Shown: positions 1 through 9,106 of the stretch, piece after piece | Layout: each line of letters opens with the position of its first letter | Numbering within the stretch: the first letter of the stretch is position 1 | Assembly (NCBI RefSeq): GCF_014075995.1 | Contig: NZ_CP055153.1 | Span: forward strand, 6,696,001-6,760,000 | Direction: 5' to 3' | DNA length: 64,000 nucleotides | From: Adhaeribacter radiodurans | Lineage (GTDB): Bacteria > Bacteroidota > Bacteroidia > Cytophagales > Hymenobacteraceae | Notes under the pieces: model-generated | Seen by the model: the letters and a program-made list of their open reading frames with translations, nothing else | Databases searched by the model: none | What the model was told of the DNA's origin: nothing | Program-made: the position numbers and the translations under genes

Positions 1-41
1 TGGGTCATGGTAGTGTTGCAGCCTTTAGGATCCTATTTGAT

Positions 42-617
42 TTGAAACTTTTTACGCGCCATTTATCTGAAGATGATGAACTGATCGCAGGGTGTATTGC
101 CGGTAAGCGGGATATGCAGCGTCGGTTATACGACAAATACGCTGCCCGAATGATGGCGGTATGTCTGCGGTATTCTAAAACCAGTTTTGAAGCGGAAGAT
201 GTGTTGCAGGAAGGGTTTGTGAAAGTGTTTGGGAATATTCAAAATTTTAAACGCGATTGTCCGGTAGAGTTTTGGATTCGCAAGATTATGGTGAATACCG
301 CTTTAAAACAGCACCGGCAAAAAATGCACGTGAGCTCAGTGGCAGAAGTGGAACAGGTAGAAAAACATCCGGAAGAAGAATTTATATTTTCGAATTACGC
401 CTTCGAAGAGCTGCTGGATATGGTGCAGCAATTAGCGCCCCGTTACCAGTTAGTTTTTAACTTATACGCCATCGAAGGTTATTCCCATAAAGAAATTGCG
501 GCTCAATTGGATATTTCGGAAGGTACTTCCAAATCTCAGTATTCGCGGGCGCGGGCAATTTTAAAAGAAATGATTGAAAGAAAAGAAAAAAAATACAATG
601 AAAGAATCATCAGATAA
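42..617 (+). CDS. RNA polymerase ECF-type sigma factor (sigma-70 family)
   Basis: Redirects RNA polymerase to a specific regulon in response to an envelope signal. Of 191 residues, region 2 spans about residues 13-70 (ELIAGC, then AEDVLQEGFVKVF) and region 4 about 127-178 (LAPRYQLVFNLYAIEGYSHKEIA, a helix-turn-helix). Length and domain order are normal for ECF factors. The start is TTG at 42 (MKLFTRHLSEDD); the frame stays open to the left window edge with no ATG, so a start outside the window cannot be excluded. The 3' end overlaps the next gene by 20 bases, indicating translational coupling to a membrane partner that probably regulates it. Family is clear; the regulon is unknown. Confidence 0.93.
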   Translation: MKLFTRHLSEDDELIAGCIAGKRDMQRRLYDKYAARMMAVCLRYSKTSFEAEDVLQEGFVKVFGNIQNFKRDCPVEFWIRKIMVNTALKQHRQKMHVSSVAEVEQVEKHPEEEFIFSNYAFEELLDMVQQLAPRYQLVFNLYAIEGYSHKEIAAQLDISEGTSKSQYSRARAILKEMIERKEKKYNERIIR

Positions 618-2259
618 CTCGAACCGGCCCCGGAAGCTGGAAGAGGTTTTTCGGGATGGTTTTGAATCGGCAGAGGTAAATCCACGGACTAGTATCTGGC
701 ACCGGATTGAGCAAGACCTGGAAGTTCAGCAAGCTGGGTATTATAAAAAACGCTTGGTTTGGTACCGCAGTGTAGCCGCCGCCAGTATTACCTTATTAAT
801 GCTGGCAATGGGGTACTTCTGGTACGATACCCAGACTGGCCACCATCTAAATGTCCCGAATGCCAGCTCTCCTAATCTGGCTGTAGAAAATAGTAAAACA
901 ATAGCACCTGCTAAAGGAACAGAATCAAACAAATTAACCTCTCCAGATCAATCGTCTGTTACTATTAATAATACTGCGGATGATAAATCTGTTAAAATAG
1001 CTTCAACGGAAGTTGAGCCTGCTTCGCAGGCTTATATGTCAAAAGAAAGAAGATTAGCCACTATAACCCGGCGCGGAGTAAAACCAGGAGCAACAACGAT
1101 AGCAGAAGTAAATAATTCGGTAAGCTTTACCAGACAAGCTGATGTAACTAATAATCATCAACCTGACAAAGGCATAGCAATTAATAAGAATCCTAACTTG
1201 CAACCGGATTCTCTTCGCAGCACTCTTGCACTTGGAGCAGCTAAATTAGAGTCGCCCTTAAATAGGCAAGCTGATTCCGTACAGATTGCTGCCGTAGATA
1301 AGCCTTCTTTATTTAAGACGGATAGTACAGCTTTTGACTTAGCGGCAACAAACTCAACGGAGACAAAAAAGCGGGTTCAAGCAAATCGTTGGGCAGTGGG
1401 TGGCGGAACTGGTTCGCAATATTTCGAGCAGAATATTAGATTTGCTGATGCTGGTAGTCAATCATTTGCAGCAGCGCCATTAGGAAATTACGCGAATGCT
1501 ATTGTTGCTAAAAATCAGCCAGGTAATTCTATAGAAGCGGCCAGCGAAGAATTTAATCAGAATACCCGATCGGCTTTCTCGTACCGGGCGGCTGTTGCCG
1601 CTACTTATCGCTTAAATGACAAATGGAGTATAGAAACCGGCTTCAGTTTTGCCGAAAATAAAGCCCAAACTACAACTTCGTACATTATCTATAAGCGGCC
1701 GGTAACTTTAAATAATATTCCGGGAGTAAATATAGGAAATGTAAATTATGGTAATAACGACAACTTAATGGGGCAGAACGTTACTATTCCGGTAACTATA
1801 TTTTTAGCCAGATTAACGGATGATTATCTAACCAATGCCAATGTTTCGGTAGAAAAAGTAGATCCGTTTACCATGTATTACCGTTACCGGCAGATGAGTT
1901 TACCCATAAAATTGCGGTATCAGCAAGGCCGGGGTAAGTGGTTTAATTTTGTACAAGCCGGTGGGGCTGTAAATGTATTGCTGCAAACCAGCGTTTTATC
2001 CGACTCACCTAAAGTGCCAGCTGCCGAGTATTCAATTGGTCAACCTTCGCCTTTCCGCAAATGGTACCTTACTGCTTTAGGGTCGGTAGGCCGTGGTTTA
2101 AAGGTTACAGATGCATGGCAGGTACAAGGCAGCTTAGATGTAGCCCGTAGCTTTTCTCCTTTAACCTTAAGCCCCGACCAGTTATCTAATGTAAATCAGA
2201 GTAAATCTTATTATGTAGGTTTTGGTATTAGCTCGAGTTATGTAATTGGTAAAAAATAA
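598..2259 (+). CDS. One-TM protein with C-terminal outer-membrane beta-barrel, probable sigma-factor partner
   Basis: About 553 residues from ATG 598; a TTG at 574 would add eight lysine-rich residues and is less likely. The N-terminus (about 1-50) is charged and cytoplasmic-like. One hydrophobic segment follows (RSVAAASITLLMLAMGYFWY), then a long Ser/Asn/Thr-rich linker to about residue 270. The C-terminal part is rich in alternating aromatic and polar strands (FSYRAAVAATYRLNDKWSIE, YYVGFGISSSYVI) like the barrel domains of Bacteroidota outer-membrane proteins. It overlaps the ECF sigma gene by 20 bases. From this coupling I infer an anti-sigma or signal-relay role linking the envelope to the sigma factor; no classical zinc anti-sigma motif is seen. 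Confidence 0.75.
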   Translation: MKESSDNSNRPRKLEEVFRDGFESAEVNPRTSIWHRIEQDLEVQQAGYYKKRLVWYRSVAAASITLLMLAMGYFWYDTQTGHHLNVPNASSPNLAVENSKTIAPAKGTESNKLTSPDQSSVTINNTADDKSVKIASTEVEPASQAYMSKERRLATITRRGVKPGATTIAEVNNSVSFTRQADVTNNHQPDKGIAINKNPNLQPDSLRSTLALGAAKLESPLNRQADSVQIAAVDKPSLFKTDSTAFDLAATNSTETKKRVQANRWAVGGGTGSQYFEQNIRFADAGSQSFAAAPLGNYANAIVAKNQPGNSIEAASEEFNQNTRSAFSYRAAVAATYRLNDKWSIETGFSFAENKAQTTTSYIIYKRPVTLNNIPGVNIGNVNYGNNDNLMGQNVTIPVTIFLARLTDDYLTNANVSVEKVDPFTMYYRYRQMSLPIKLRYQQGRGKWFNFVQAGGAVNVLLQTSVLSDSPKVPAAEYSIGQPSPFRKWYLTALGSVGRGLKVTDAWQVQGSLDVARSFSPLTLSPDQLSNVNQSKSYYVGFGISSSYVIGKK

Positions 2260-2397
2260 TTAAAATAAATATAGGTTAAGTAAAACCAAATTGTGTAGTT
2301 TATTAGTATATTAGTATAAATTAATATTTAAATATAATAACAGTAAGTTAAAGGCTTATTTGCTGTTAGTACATCTGAAACTTAAATTAATAATACT

Positions 2398-2520
2398 ATG
2401 CAACTGCCACCTGAACCAAACAATTATTTTTCTGAATTATTCGACTTTTACGTGCCTACTATAGGCTGGATAACAATTAGTGCCTTATTAATTTTTTCTG
2501 TGTTAGTAAGCTTACAATGA
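2398..2520 (+). CDS. Small single-pass membrane protein (40 aa)
   Basis: A short frame with ATG at 2398 and TGA at 2518-2520. It encodes a polar N-terminus with prolines (MQLPPEPNNYFSELFDF) followed by a hydrophobic segment (WITISALLIFSVLVSL) ending at the stop. It lies between the barrel protein and a lipoprotein gene on the same strand. No homologue is recognised; the evidence is only the ATG, the TM-like composition and the good fit of the gap. It could be chance. Confidence 0.4.
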   Translation: MQLPPEPNNYFSELFDFYVPTIGWITISALLIFSVLVSLQ

Positions 2521-2539
2521 AATTTAAACGGTATTTATT

Positions 2540-3046
2540 ATGAAGCAACAACGTTTAGTATGGCTGGTGGTTTGGGCCTTACTCGGTTTTTCTTGTGAGA
2601 GAGAAACCGATACGAACGTTGTAAAGCATAATATTGCCTTTTACACCCTCGAAAATCAAAGCGAAACCGGGCCAGGTTGTGAACTGGATTTAAATACCGC
2701 CAAGGAGAAAGAGAAAATAATAAGTAACGATGAAGTGCTCTCGTACCACGCCGCCGATCATTATTTTACTTTAACCGCAGCGGCTATTAACCGGCTGAAG
2801 AATATAAAAACGCAAACACCTTTTTACTTAAAAGTAGATGGGCAAGTGGTATACTCCGGATTTTTAATGCCGGGTTATTTAAGTTTAGCTTGTTTAAATG
2901 TTATTGTGATGGATCCTCTTTCTTATACCAACAATATTATTTGGGTGCGTTATGACTACGGAAGCACTAATAAACCCGCCAATGATTTTCGGAATAATGC
3001 CGAATTGCTAGCTGTTTTGCAGCAACAAGGGAAGTTAGAAAAGTAA
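2540..3046 (+). CDS. Hypothetical lipoprotein
   Basis: 168 residues. The N-terminus is a lipoprotein signal: MKQQR, a hydrophobic stretch, then lipobox GFSC with the Cys at about residue 19, so the mature protein should be anchored in the outer or inner membrane facing the periplasm. The rest is a mixed soluble fold with no family I recognise (motifs YHAADHYFTL, PFYLKVDGQVVYSG, PLSYTNNIIWVRYDYG). The gene follows the sigma/barrel pair and is seven bases from a second lipoprotein gene, suggesting one transcript. Function unknown. Confidence 0.75.
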   Translation: MKQQRLVWLVVWALLGFSCERETDTNVVKHNIAFYTLENQSETGPGCELDLNTAKEKEKIISNDEVLSYHAADHYFTLTAAAINRLKNIKTQTPFYLKVDGQVVYSGFLMPGYLSLACLNVIVMDPLSYTNNIIWVRYDYGSTNKPANDFRNNAELLAVLQQQGKLEK

Positions 3047-3052
3047 AACAGA

Positions 3053-3400
3053 GTGGGCAAAGTAATATTTTTAATTGGATGTACTTGCCTTTTGTTTGCC
3101 TGCACTCCAGACGAAACAGTTGAGTTAATTAGTGGCCGTGTTATTTGCCGGGGCGGATGTGGTATACAAGCGTATTATGTAGAAATTACCAGTAACCATG
3201 TAATTGGTAAATCGCAACCGGTATTTGATAGTAGCGGCGTAAATCGAGGCCAATTTAGTAATGTGTTGATTGTTAATAACCTGAAAACTGCCGACCGGCA
3301 AGAAAATAAAAGTATTTCGTTTAAAAGCTTTCAGGATGTGGAGTTTAGTTGCCAGTCGTCGTACCCGCGCATAGTTCGCGAAATTGAAATCAAGTATTAA
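3053..3400 (+). CDS. Hypothetical small lipoprotein
   Basis: 115 residues from a GTG start at 3053. The N-terminus MGKVIFLIGCTCLLFAC is a lipoprotein signal with the acceptor Cys in LFAC. The mature part contains several further cysteines (ICRGGCGIQ, FSCQSS) which may form disulfides in the periplasm. It follows the previous lipoprotein by six bases and is followed by a hairpin terminator at about 3457, so it is probably the last gene of the operon. No family recognised. Confidence 0.7.
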   Translation: MGKVIFLIGCTCLLFACTPDETVELISGRVICRGGCGIQAYYVEITSNHVIGKSQPVFDSSGVNRGQFSNVLIVNNLKTADRQENKSISFKSFQDVEFSCQSSYPRIVREIEIKY

Positions 3401-3456
3401 TCAACCGCTTGCGGGTAGATTATAAAAATATCTTACACTATACTACAATTATACTA

Positions 3457-3486
3457 AGCCCATCCTTTTGGCATGGGTTTTTTTAT
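3457..3486 (+). terminator. Rho-independent terminator after the lipoprotein genes
   Basis: Hairpin with arms CCCATCC/GG-ATGGG around a TTTT-centred loop, followed by a run of seven T on the plus strand. It lies about 55 bases after the stop of the last lipoprotein gene. Confidence 0.75.
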
Positions 3487-3626
3487 GACTTCTTTTTCGT
3501 AATAAGTAATTGTACAAAATTAATTTACTATCCTGCAGGGCGAGATTATTGCGCGGTATTTTGATAATTAAATATTAAGCCGCGAAAAGTCTGGCGTCTG
3601 CTATCTTGATACTAGCGTTTCTTTAC

Positions 3627-3755
3627 TTATGATAAGTTTTTGTATTTACGCCGTTTATTCGGCTTTAATGGCCGGTACTCCCTTAACCATTGAATGCCTA
3701 ACCCAACTACCCAACTTAACCCAATTAAGGCTACGGTCCACTGCCACTCTTTCAT
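3627..3755 (-). CDS. Small membrane protein (42 aa)
   Basis: Reads on the minus strand from ATG at 3755 to TAA at 3627. It encodes MKEWQWTVALIGLSWVVGLG, then IQWLREYRPLKP and a strongly basic tail (NKRRKYKNLS). This is a textbook single TM segment with a positively charged cytoplasmic end. The start lies four bases after the stop of the 82-residue gene at 3760-4008 on the same strand, so the two probably form an operon. No family recognised. Confidence 0.6.
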   Translation of the reverse strand: MKEWQWTVALIGLSWVVGLGIQWLREYRPLKPNKRRKYKNLS

Positions 3756-3759
3756 GGTA

Positions 3760-4008
3760 TTAACCAATTAATTGATCAAAATTTACTTTTTCCAGATAAG
3801 GTTCTAAAAGAGTGGCACTTTTAAAACTCAATACCAAATCAATCTCGAAGTTGTCCCGGCGGTACCAGATTTCGACAAAGAATGTATCTAAACTGAAAAG
3901 ATAGACCAGGTGTTCGCCGTTGAGGCGATCGGCCAGGAAATTACCTTTTACTCGTACTAAAGCTGCCTTTTGCTCACGGCTAATACAGGAAAAATAGGGA
4001 TGATTCAT
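3760..4008 (-). CDS. Conserved-looking hypothetical protein (82 aa)
   Basis: 82 residues starting MNHPYFSCISREQKAALVRV. The pattern of alternating hydrophobic strands (YLFSLDTFFVEIWYRRD, FEIDLVLSFKSATLLEPYLE) suggests a small alpha/beta cytoplasmic protein. No signal peptide or TM segment. It is four bases upstream of the small membrane protein on the same strand. I do not recognise the family. Confidence 0.6.
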   Translation of the reverse strand: MNHPYFSCISREQKAALVRVKGNFLADRLNGEHLVYLFSLDTFFVEIWYRRDNFEIDLVLSFKSATLLEPYLEKVNFDQLIG

Positions 4009-4300
4009 CTTAAAGTAGTTCTAATACGATTAGCTTCAAATAAAAAGATCCTGAGAATCAGTCTTCTTTTGGGAAGTTACTATACATATTAGTCTTAGAA
4101 TGAGTAATTGAAGAAGCATAAGCGATTGATTAATATTTACTTATTAGTATAAGTAAATATTGTGCCACAAAATAGATGTGGAGTCAAATTGCACTACTTT
4201 TATCATTACTAATTGCAAGCTAAATGGGCAGGCTTTAGCAATGGCAAAAGTAGCCTTATACCGGGTGCGTTTTGAAATACGATGTATAGATAAAGTTAAC

Positions 4301-4684
4301 CTATTCAGCCAATAGTGGAATATGAATAAGATGCAGGGTAGAGGAATCAGGAATGGGTTGGTAAGTTTTAGCGGTGGTTACCGTTGTCCGGAACTGATAA
4401 ATATTTCTAAAAGGAGCAAAATACTTTCTTCCGTTTCGGCGCACAACGTACCAATCGTGGTTTAATCGGCCATATACATAAACCGTATCGCCTACCTGAA
4501 TATTTTTAGATACGGGAGCAAAAATCTTTGGGATTCTTCTCAGGGATACGCCGCTTCTTCCGGCGGTGTAAGTTTCATTAATTGGCTTATAATTGCTGCT
4601 TCCTTCGTAGGAGGAAGGGGAGAGAGTAGGCGCGCAGCCCGAGATAAAATAAAAGCTTAGTAGATAAAGTAAATTTGTTTTCAT
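4301..4684 (-). CDS. Lipoprotein with SH3-like domain
   Basis: 127 residues. MKTNLLYLLSFYFISGC is a lipoprotein signal with the acceptor Cys at about 17. From about residue 40 the sequence resembles bacterial SH3-like domains: GVSLRRIPKIFAPV, then VGDTVYVYGRLNHDWYVVRR and KYFAPFRNI. Such domains often bind cell-wall peptides. The neighbourhood gives no functional link. An alternative frame on the same strand (4587-4799) is weaker and not used. Confidence 0.65.
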   Translation of the reverse strand: MKTNLLYLLSFYFISGCAPTLSPSSYEGSSNYKPINETYTAGRSGVSLRRIPKIFAPVSKNIQVGDTVYVYGRLNHDWYVVRRNGRKYFAPFRNIYQFRTTVTTAKTYQPIPDSSTLHLIHIPLLAE

Positions 4685-5033
4685 TTAGTTGGATTGATTT
4701 GGTTCGGAGTATTGTATTTAGGGGCATGATAAAGAAGAAGGCTTTAAAAATTACTTTAAAGTCAGACTGTAACCGGTAATATACTTGTAGTTTATTCAAA
4801 TATTTTTCCTTGTTTTTATAATATTAGTATGGTAGCTGTTTCAATATAAGCTAATTAACAGCACCACGCAATAGAGAAAAGAAAATCTGTTTAGCGTAAA
4901 TAAATTAGTTATCTTAAAACAATTATAAAAAATTTACTAATTGAGCAGTAGATCAGGATTTAATTAAGAAGACAAGCAACTCTAAGAGGTTGTAAATTGT
5001 TATAATATGTTCACAAATCTTTAAAAAATCTGC
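4685..5033. other. Intergenic region between divergent lipoprotein and uvrB
   Basis: About 350 AT-rich bases separating a leftward gene from uvrB. It must hold promoters for both directions. TATAAT occurs within TTGTAAATTGTTATAATATG, about 20-35 bases before the uvrB start, but I cannot assign a promoter firmly. No small gene or RNA is recognised. Confidence 0.4.
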
Positions 5034-7058
5034 ATGGATTTTAATTTAACTTCTGAATATAAACCCACCGGCGACCAACCTAAAGCTATTGCGCAATTAG
5101 TGGAAGGCGTGCAAAACGGCGAACCGGCGCAAGTATTATTAGGCGCCACGGGAACCGGAAAAACCTTTACGGTAGCTAACGTTATTCAGCAGGTGCAAAA
5201 ACCTACCCTGGTATTGTGCCACAACAAAACATTGGCCGCTCAGCTTTATGGCGAGTTTAAACAGTTCTTCCCGAATAATGCCGTGGAGTATTTTATTTCG
5301 TATTACGATTACTACCAACCCGAGGCTTACATAGCTTCTTCTAATACTTTTATTGAGAAAGACTTAGCCATTAACGAAGAAATTGAGAAACTGCGGCTGC
5401 ACTGTACTTCATCGTTACTGTCGGGGCGGCGCGATATTATTGTGGTGGCATCGGTATCGTGTATTTACGGTATTGGTAACCCCGAAGAATTTGGAAAGAA
5501 TGTTATTTATTTACAGCCCGGTCGGCGCGTAAGCCGCAATCAATTACTATATCAGTTTGTCCAGATTTTGTATAGCCGCACCGAGGCCGAATTTTCCCGT
5601 GGAAATTTCCGGGTGAAAGGTGATACCGTTGATATTTTCCCGGCATACGCGGATTATGCTTACCGAATTTACTTTTTTGGCGACGAGATTGAGTCTATCC
5701 GGCGCATTGATCCGGCTTCAGGTAAAATGATCGCCGAAGAAGAGCAGATTGCGTTGTATCCGGCTAACTTATTCGTAACCGGGCAAGACGTTATGCAACA
5801 GGCAATCCGCGAAATTCAGTTCGATTTAATGGCGCAGCATGAGTATTTCTCAAAAGAAAGCCGCGACGAAGAAGCCAAAAGAATTAAAGAAAGGACCGAA
5901 TTTGACCTGGAAATGATCCGGGAATTGGGTTATTGTTCGGGTATCGAAAACTATTCGCGGTATTTTGACCGGCGTAGCCCGGGAGCGCGGCCTTTCTGTT
6001 TGTTAGATTATTTCCCGAACGATTACCTGATGGTAATCGACGAAAGCCACGTTACTACACCCCAGGTGCGGGCCATGTGGGGTGGCGACCGCTCCCGCAA
6101 AACTGCGTTGGTAGAGTGGGGATTCCGGTTGCCGTCGGCGATGGATAATCGTCCGCTTACTTTCAACGAGTTCGAGTCGATGATGAAGCAGACCTTATTT
6201 GTGAGCGCCACACCCGGCGATTATGAACTTCAGAAATCCGGAGGGGTAATAGTTGAGCAAATTATCCGGCCAACCGGTCTGCTGGATCCCATAATTGAGG
6301 TAAGACCTAGCGTAAATCAGGTAGATGATTTACTCGATGAAATTGACGAACGCATTAAAATGGGCGATCGCATATTGGTTACTACCCTCACTAAACGTAT
6401 GGCCGAAGAGCTTTCCAAGTACATGGAGAAATTGAACATTAAAGTAAAATACATCCATTCCGAAATTAAGTCTTTAGATAGGGTAGAGATATTACGGGAA
6501 CTGCGTTTGGGGCATATTGATGTGTTAATCGGGGTAAACTTACTGCGCGAAGGCTTGGATTTACCGGAAGTATCGTTGGTGGCCGTGCTGGATGCTGATA
6601 AAGAAGGCTTCCTCCGCGATCAGCGCTCGTTGATTCAAACTACTGGTCGGGCTGCCCGGAATAGCCAGGGTAAAGTAATTATGTACGCCGATCGCATGAC
6701 AGGTTCTATGCAACGTACCATTGATGAGACTAACCGTAGACGGGCAGTGCAAATGGCTTACAACGAAGCAAATGGTATTACACCAACCACGGTACGTAAA
6801 TCGAAAGAAGAAATATTTGAGCAAACGGCGGTGGCAGATGCCCGACCAACTCCGAAAGTATACGCCGGACCTGCCGAAGTATCTATTGCTGCGGAACCAG
6901 TAATACAGTACATGAAGCGCGAAGAGCTCGAAAAGCTCATTAAGAAAACGGAAAAGCAAATGGAAGGCGCTGCCAAAGAGCTAGACTTCCTGCAAGCTGC
7001 CAAGTACCGCGATGAGCTCGCTGAATTACGCAAGTTGTTGAAAAATAAACGTGATTAA
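5034..7058 (+). CDS. uvrB: UvrABC excinuclease subunit B
   Basis: 674 residues, the normal UvrB length. It is the damage-verifying helicase-like subunit of nucleotide excision repair, loaded by UvrA and incised with UvrC. Visible motifs: Walker A GATGTGKT at about 37-44; the beta-hairpin signature YYDYYQPEAYI at about 92; VIDESH (Walker B) near 335; motif V/VI GVNLLREGLDLPE and QTTGRAARN. The C-terminal UVR domain (REELEKLIKKTEKQM, then AAKYRDELAELRKLL) binds UvrC. ATG at 5034 gives the canonical N-terminus. It is followed by a strong terminator, so it is transcribed alone or as the last gene. Confidence 0.98.
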   Translation: MDFNLTSEYKPTGDQPKAIAQLVEGVQNGEPAQVLLGATGTGKTFTVANVIQQVQKPTLVLCHNKTLAAQLYGEFKQFFPNNAVEYFISYYDYYQPEAYIASSNTFIEKDLAINEEIEKLRLHCTSSLLSGRRDIIVVASVSCIYGIGNPEEFGKNVIYLQPGRRVSRNQLLYQFVQILYSRTEAEFSRGNFRVKGDTVDIFPAYADYAYRIYFFGDEIESIRRIDPASGKMIAEEEQIALYPANLFVTGQDVMQQAIREIQFDLMAQHEYFSKESRDEEAKRIKERTEFDLEMIRELGYCSGIENYSRYFDRRSPGARPFCLLDYFPNDYLMVIDESHVTTPQVRAMWGGDRSRKTALVEWGFRLPSAMDNRPLTFNEFESMMKQTLFVSATPGDYELQKSGGVIVEQIIRPTGLLDPIIEVRPSVNQVDDLLDEIDERIKMGDRILVTTLTKRMAEELSKYMEKLNIKVKYIHSEIKSLDRVEILRELRLGHIDVLIGVNLLREGLDLPEVSLVAVLDADKEGFLRDQRSLIQTTGRAARNSQGKVIMYADRMTGSMQRTIDETNRRRAVQMAYNEANGITPTTVRKSKEEIFEQTAVADARPTPKVYAGPAEVSIAAEPVIQYMKREELEKLIKKTEKQMEGAAKELDFLQAAKYRDELAELRKLLKNKRD

Positions 7059-7062
7059 ATTC

Positions 7063-7096
7063 AAAAAGCCTTCTGCAAAGAACAGAAGGCTTTTTT
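7063..7096 (+). terminator. Rho-independent terminator of uvrB
   Basis: Perfect stem AAAGCCTTCTG / CAGAAGGCTTT with loop CAAAGAA and a following T run, a few bases after the uvrB stop. Confidence 0.9.
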
Positions 7097-7318
7097 ATGC
7101 GGTTTAATTAGTAAATCTGAAGTACGATTAGAAATAAAATTTAATCTGAGAATAATAAGTGACTACTATTTACTATTTCCATAATCAATCTTTAATGTAA
7201 TTGAAATCGCTTAATCCTAACTTTACTTTATTTCCTTTACAGAAGGTGAGTAAGTTTATCTAAAATATCCTTTATTTGAATACAGAAACCGGATTCTTCT
7301 TATAAATTATCTTGCAAA

Positions 7319-7741
7319 ATGCCAAGTCCACTTATTACTTACCGCACTGGAAATGAAATAGATTTAAATGAAATGCTGGCTTTGTACGAAGCCTCTACCT
7401 TGGGCGAACGCCGTCCCATTCACGATCGGGCCCGAATGCAGGCTATGCTGCAACACGCTAATTTAGTAATTACAGCTTGGGCTGGAGTGCAGTTGGTAGG
7501 AATTTCGCGGGCACTCTCCGATTTTGCTTTTGTTACCTATTTATCTGATTTAGCGGTACACCGCGATTTTCAAAAACAAGGCATTGGCAAAGAGCTGATA
7601 AAACAAACTCAACTGGCTGGCGGACCAAACGCCAAGATTATTTTGCTGGCCGCTCCGGCAGCGGAACAGTATTATCCGCACATTGGATTTACGCACCATC
7701 CGCAAGCCTGGATGTTAAGCGGTAATGCAGAAATTAAATAA
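7319..7741 (+). CDS. GNAT family N-acetyltransferase
   Basis: 140 residues with the GNAT fold: beta strands ending in TYLSDLAVHRDFQKQGIGKELI, which contains the acetyl-CoA pyrophosphate-binding loop (Q/R-x-x-G-x-G/A, here KQGIGK). The C-terminal part PAAEQYYPHIGFTHHPQAW is the usual late strand. ATG at 7319 is the only sensible start. The substrate cannot be deduced. It stands alone, about 110 bases from the next gene. Confidence 0.85.
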   Translation: MPSPLITYRTGNEIDLNEMLALYEASTLGERRPIHDRARMQAMLQHANLVITAWAGVQLVGISRALSDFAFVTYLSDLAVHRDFQKQGIGKELIKQTQLAGGPNAKIILLAAPAAEQYYPHIGFTHHPQAWMLSGNAEIK

Positions 7742-7852
7742 GGTTTATTGCCGTTTTATAAGTTGCGTTAGAGATATTTGTGTTAAATTGGTTAAACCAT
7801 CCAACCTTTACCGTTCTAACATCTAACAACGTAAAAATTCAGGTTTCTAAGA

Positions 7853-8164
7853 ATGAGTCAGTCGTTTCAGTCGACAAAGAAGTGCAAAAATTGTGGAAAT
7901 TGGTCGCCGTGGAATCAGGAAATAAATGATATCTGCCATTTTTGCGGCCATCTACTCGACGAAGAAGCGTTTCTGGCGCAAGCCAAAGCCGAAGCCGAAG
8001 CTAAAGAAAAAAAGTCTTACCAGATTAATATTGATTTAATCAAAATATACCCCACCGATTCCTTCCTGGTAAAAACAGGAAAACGATTCATACAAGCCGT
8101 ACAAATCTCTTTTATTGCGATTTTATCCTTTATACTCTGGTTTTTAACTTTGTTGGCGGGCTAA
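7853..8164 (+). CDS. Zinc-ribbon protein with one C-terminal TM segment
   Basis: 103 residues. An N-terminal four-cysteine motif (KCKNCGNW, then CHFCGHLL) forms a probable zinc ribbon. A short charged Ala/Glu/Lys helix follows (AQAKAEAEAKEKK), and a single hydrophobic helix ends the protein (ISFIAILSFILWFLTLLAG). The stop TAA at 8162-8164 shares one base with the ATG of the next membrane protein, so the two are translationally coupled. Function unknown. Confidence 0.7.
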   Translation: MSQSFQSTKKCKNCGNWSPWNQEINDICHFCGHLLDEEAFLAQAKAEAEAKEKKSYQINIDLIKIYPTDSFLVKTGKRFIQAVQISFIAILSFILWFLTLLAG

Positions 8165-8544
8165 TGAAAATTTTGCGTAATCCGGTTTTCATAACAGCAG
8201 CAATAACTTTCTGGGTTACGTATACGCTGGAGCATTTCAAAATTTTTACCTTGCCCTTTGTTCATCATTATCTCGACGATTTATTGGCTATGCCGGTAAT
8301 TTTAACTTTGGCAGTAGCTGTGCAGCGGCAATGGGTTTACCGGAGTCCTCAATATACGCTCTCTAAAGCTCAAATTATTTTTGCGGTGTTGTATGTAAGT
8401 GTTTTGTTTGAAGGCATTTTGCCAGCATTCTCGGCCAAGTATACCCGCGACGTTTGGGATGTTTCGGCTTATATTTTTGGTGCCTGGGTATTTTACCGGT
8501 TTATTAATCAGCGGCAATCAATACCTTTACGGCCACAACCCTAA
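8164..8544 (+). CDS. Hypothetical polytopic membrane protein (126 aa)
   Basis: 126 residues with about four hydrophobic segments (PVFITAAITFWVTYTLEHF, LLAMPVILTLAVAVQ, IIFAVLYVSVLFEGILPAF, VSAYIFGAWVFYRFI). Its ATG overlaps the stop of the zinc-ribbon gene by one base, suggesting the two act together in the membrane. No family recognised. Confidence 0.7.
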   Translation: MKILRNPVFITAAITFWVTYTLEHFKIFTLPFVHHYLDDLLAMPVILTLAVAVQRQWVYRSPQYTLSKAQIIFAVLYVSVLFEGILPAFSAKYTRDVWDVSAYIFGAWVFYRFINQRQSIPLRPQP

Positions 8545-8564
8545 CTGCTGAATTAATCATTATC

Positions 8565-9086
8565 TTGAGACCAACTGCTACTCTTCGTCGCGCCACAGCT
8601 GCTGATACAAATTTATTAACCATTATAGGTGAGCAATCTTTTGCCGAAGCATTTGGTGAGGCTAATACGCCTGAAAACATGGCTGCTTTTTTATCCAGGG
8701 TGTTTGCTCCCGAAATAGTAGCGGATGAATTGGCTACCCCCACCACCGAATTTTACTTGGCTGAGTTAGGAAACGAAGCTGCTGGTTACGTGAAAATGGA
8801 ATATCCAGCACCAGAGGCTCAGGTGCCTTTTCAAAACGTATTAAAGATTAGTCGGCTGTATTTGCTTCGCAAATTTCTGGGTTTAGGTTTAGGTGATCAA
8901 TTAATGCATTTCTGTATTGAGAAAGCCAAATTAGTAGGTTGTGAAGCTATTTGGCTCACGGTTTGGGAACACAACCTTCGGGCTGTTTCTTTTTACCAAA
9001 AATGGGGATTTTATCAGGTTGGCACCGAAGACTTTATTTTAGGCGATGATGTTCAATTGGATTATTTGTTGGTAAAGCAATTATAA
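8565..9086 (+). CDS. GNAT family N-acetyltransferase
   Basis: 173 residues from TTG at 8565 (MRPTATLRRATAADTNLL, a typical GNAT beginning). The core reads KISRLYLLRKFLGLGLGDQL, the acetyl-CoA loop R-x-x-G-x-G variant, followed by AIWLTVWEHNLRAVSFYQKW, the conserved alpha4/beta6 region with N and Y. The overall pattern resembles spermidine/ribosomal-type acetyltransferases, but the substrate is unknown. It converges with the radical SAM gene 20 bases downstream. Confidence 0.85.
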   Translation: MRPTATLRRATAADTNLLTIIGEQSFAEAFGEANTPENMAAFLSRVFAPEIVADELATPTTEFYLAELGNEAAGYVKMEYPAPEAQVPFQNVLKISRLYLLRKFLGLGLGDQLMHFCIEKAKLVGCEAIWLTVWEHNLRAVSFYQKWGFYQVGTEDFILGDDVQLDYLLVKQL

Positions 9087-9106
9087 ATTTCCTTATAGGT
9101 TAAATT

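Noticed and set aside
6023-6959. Long antisense frames in uvrB
   Set aside because: They are shadows of a fully conserved gene and show no family features.
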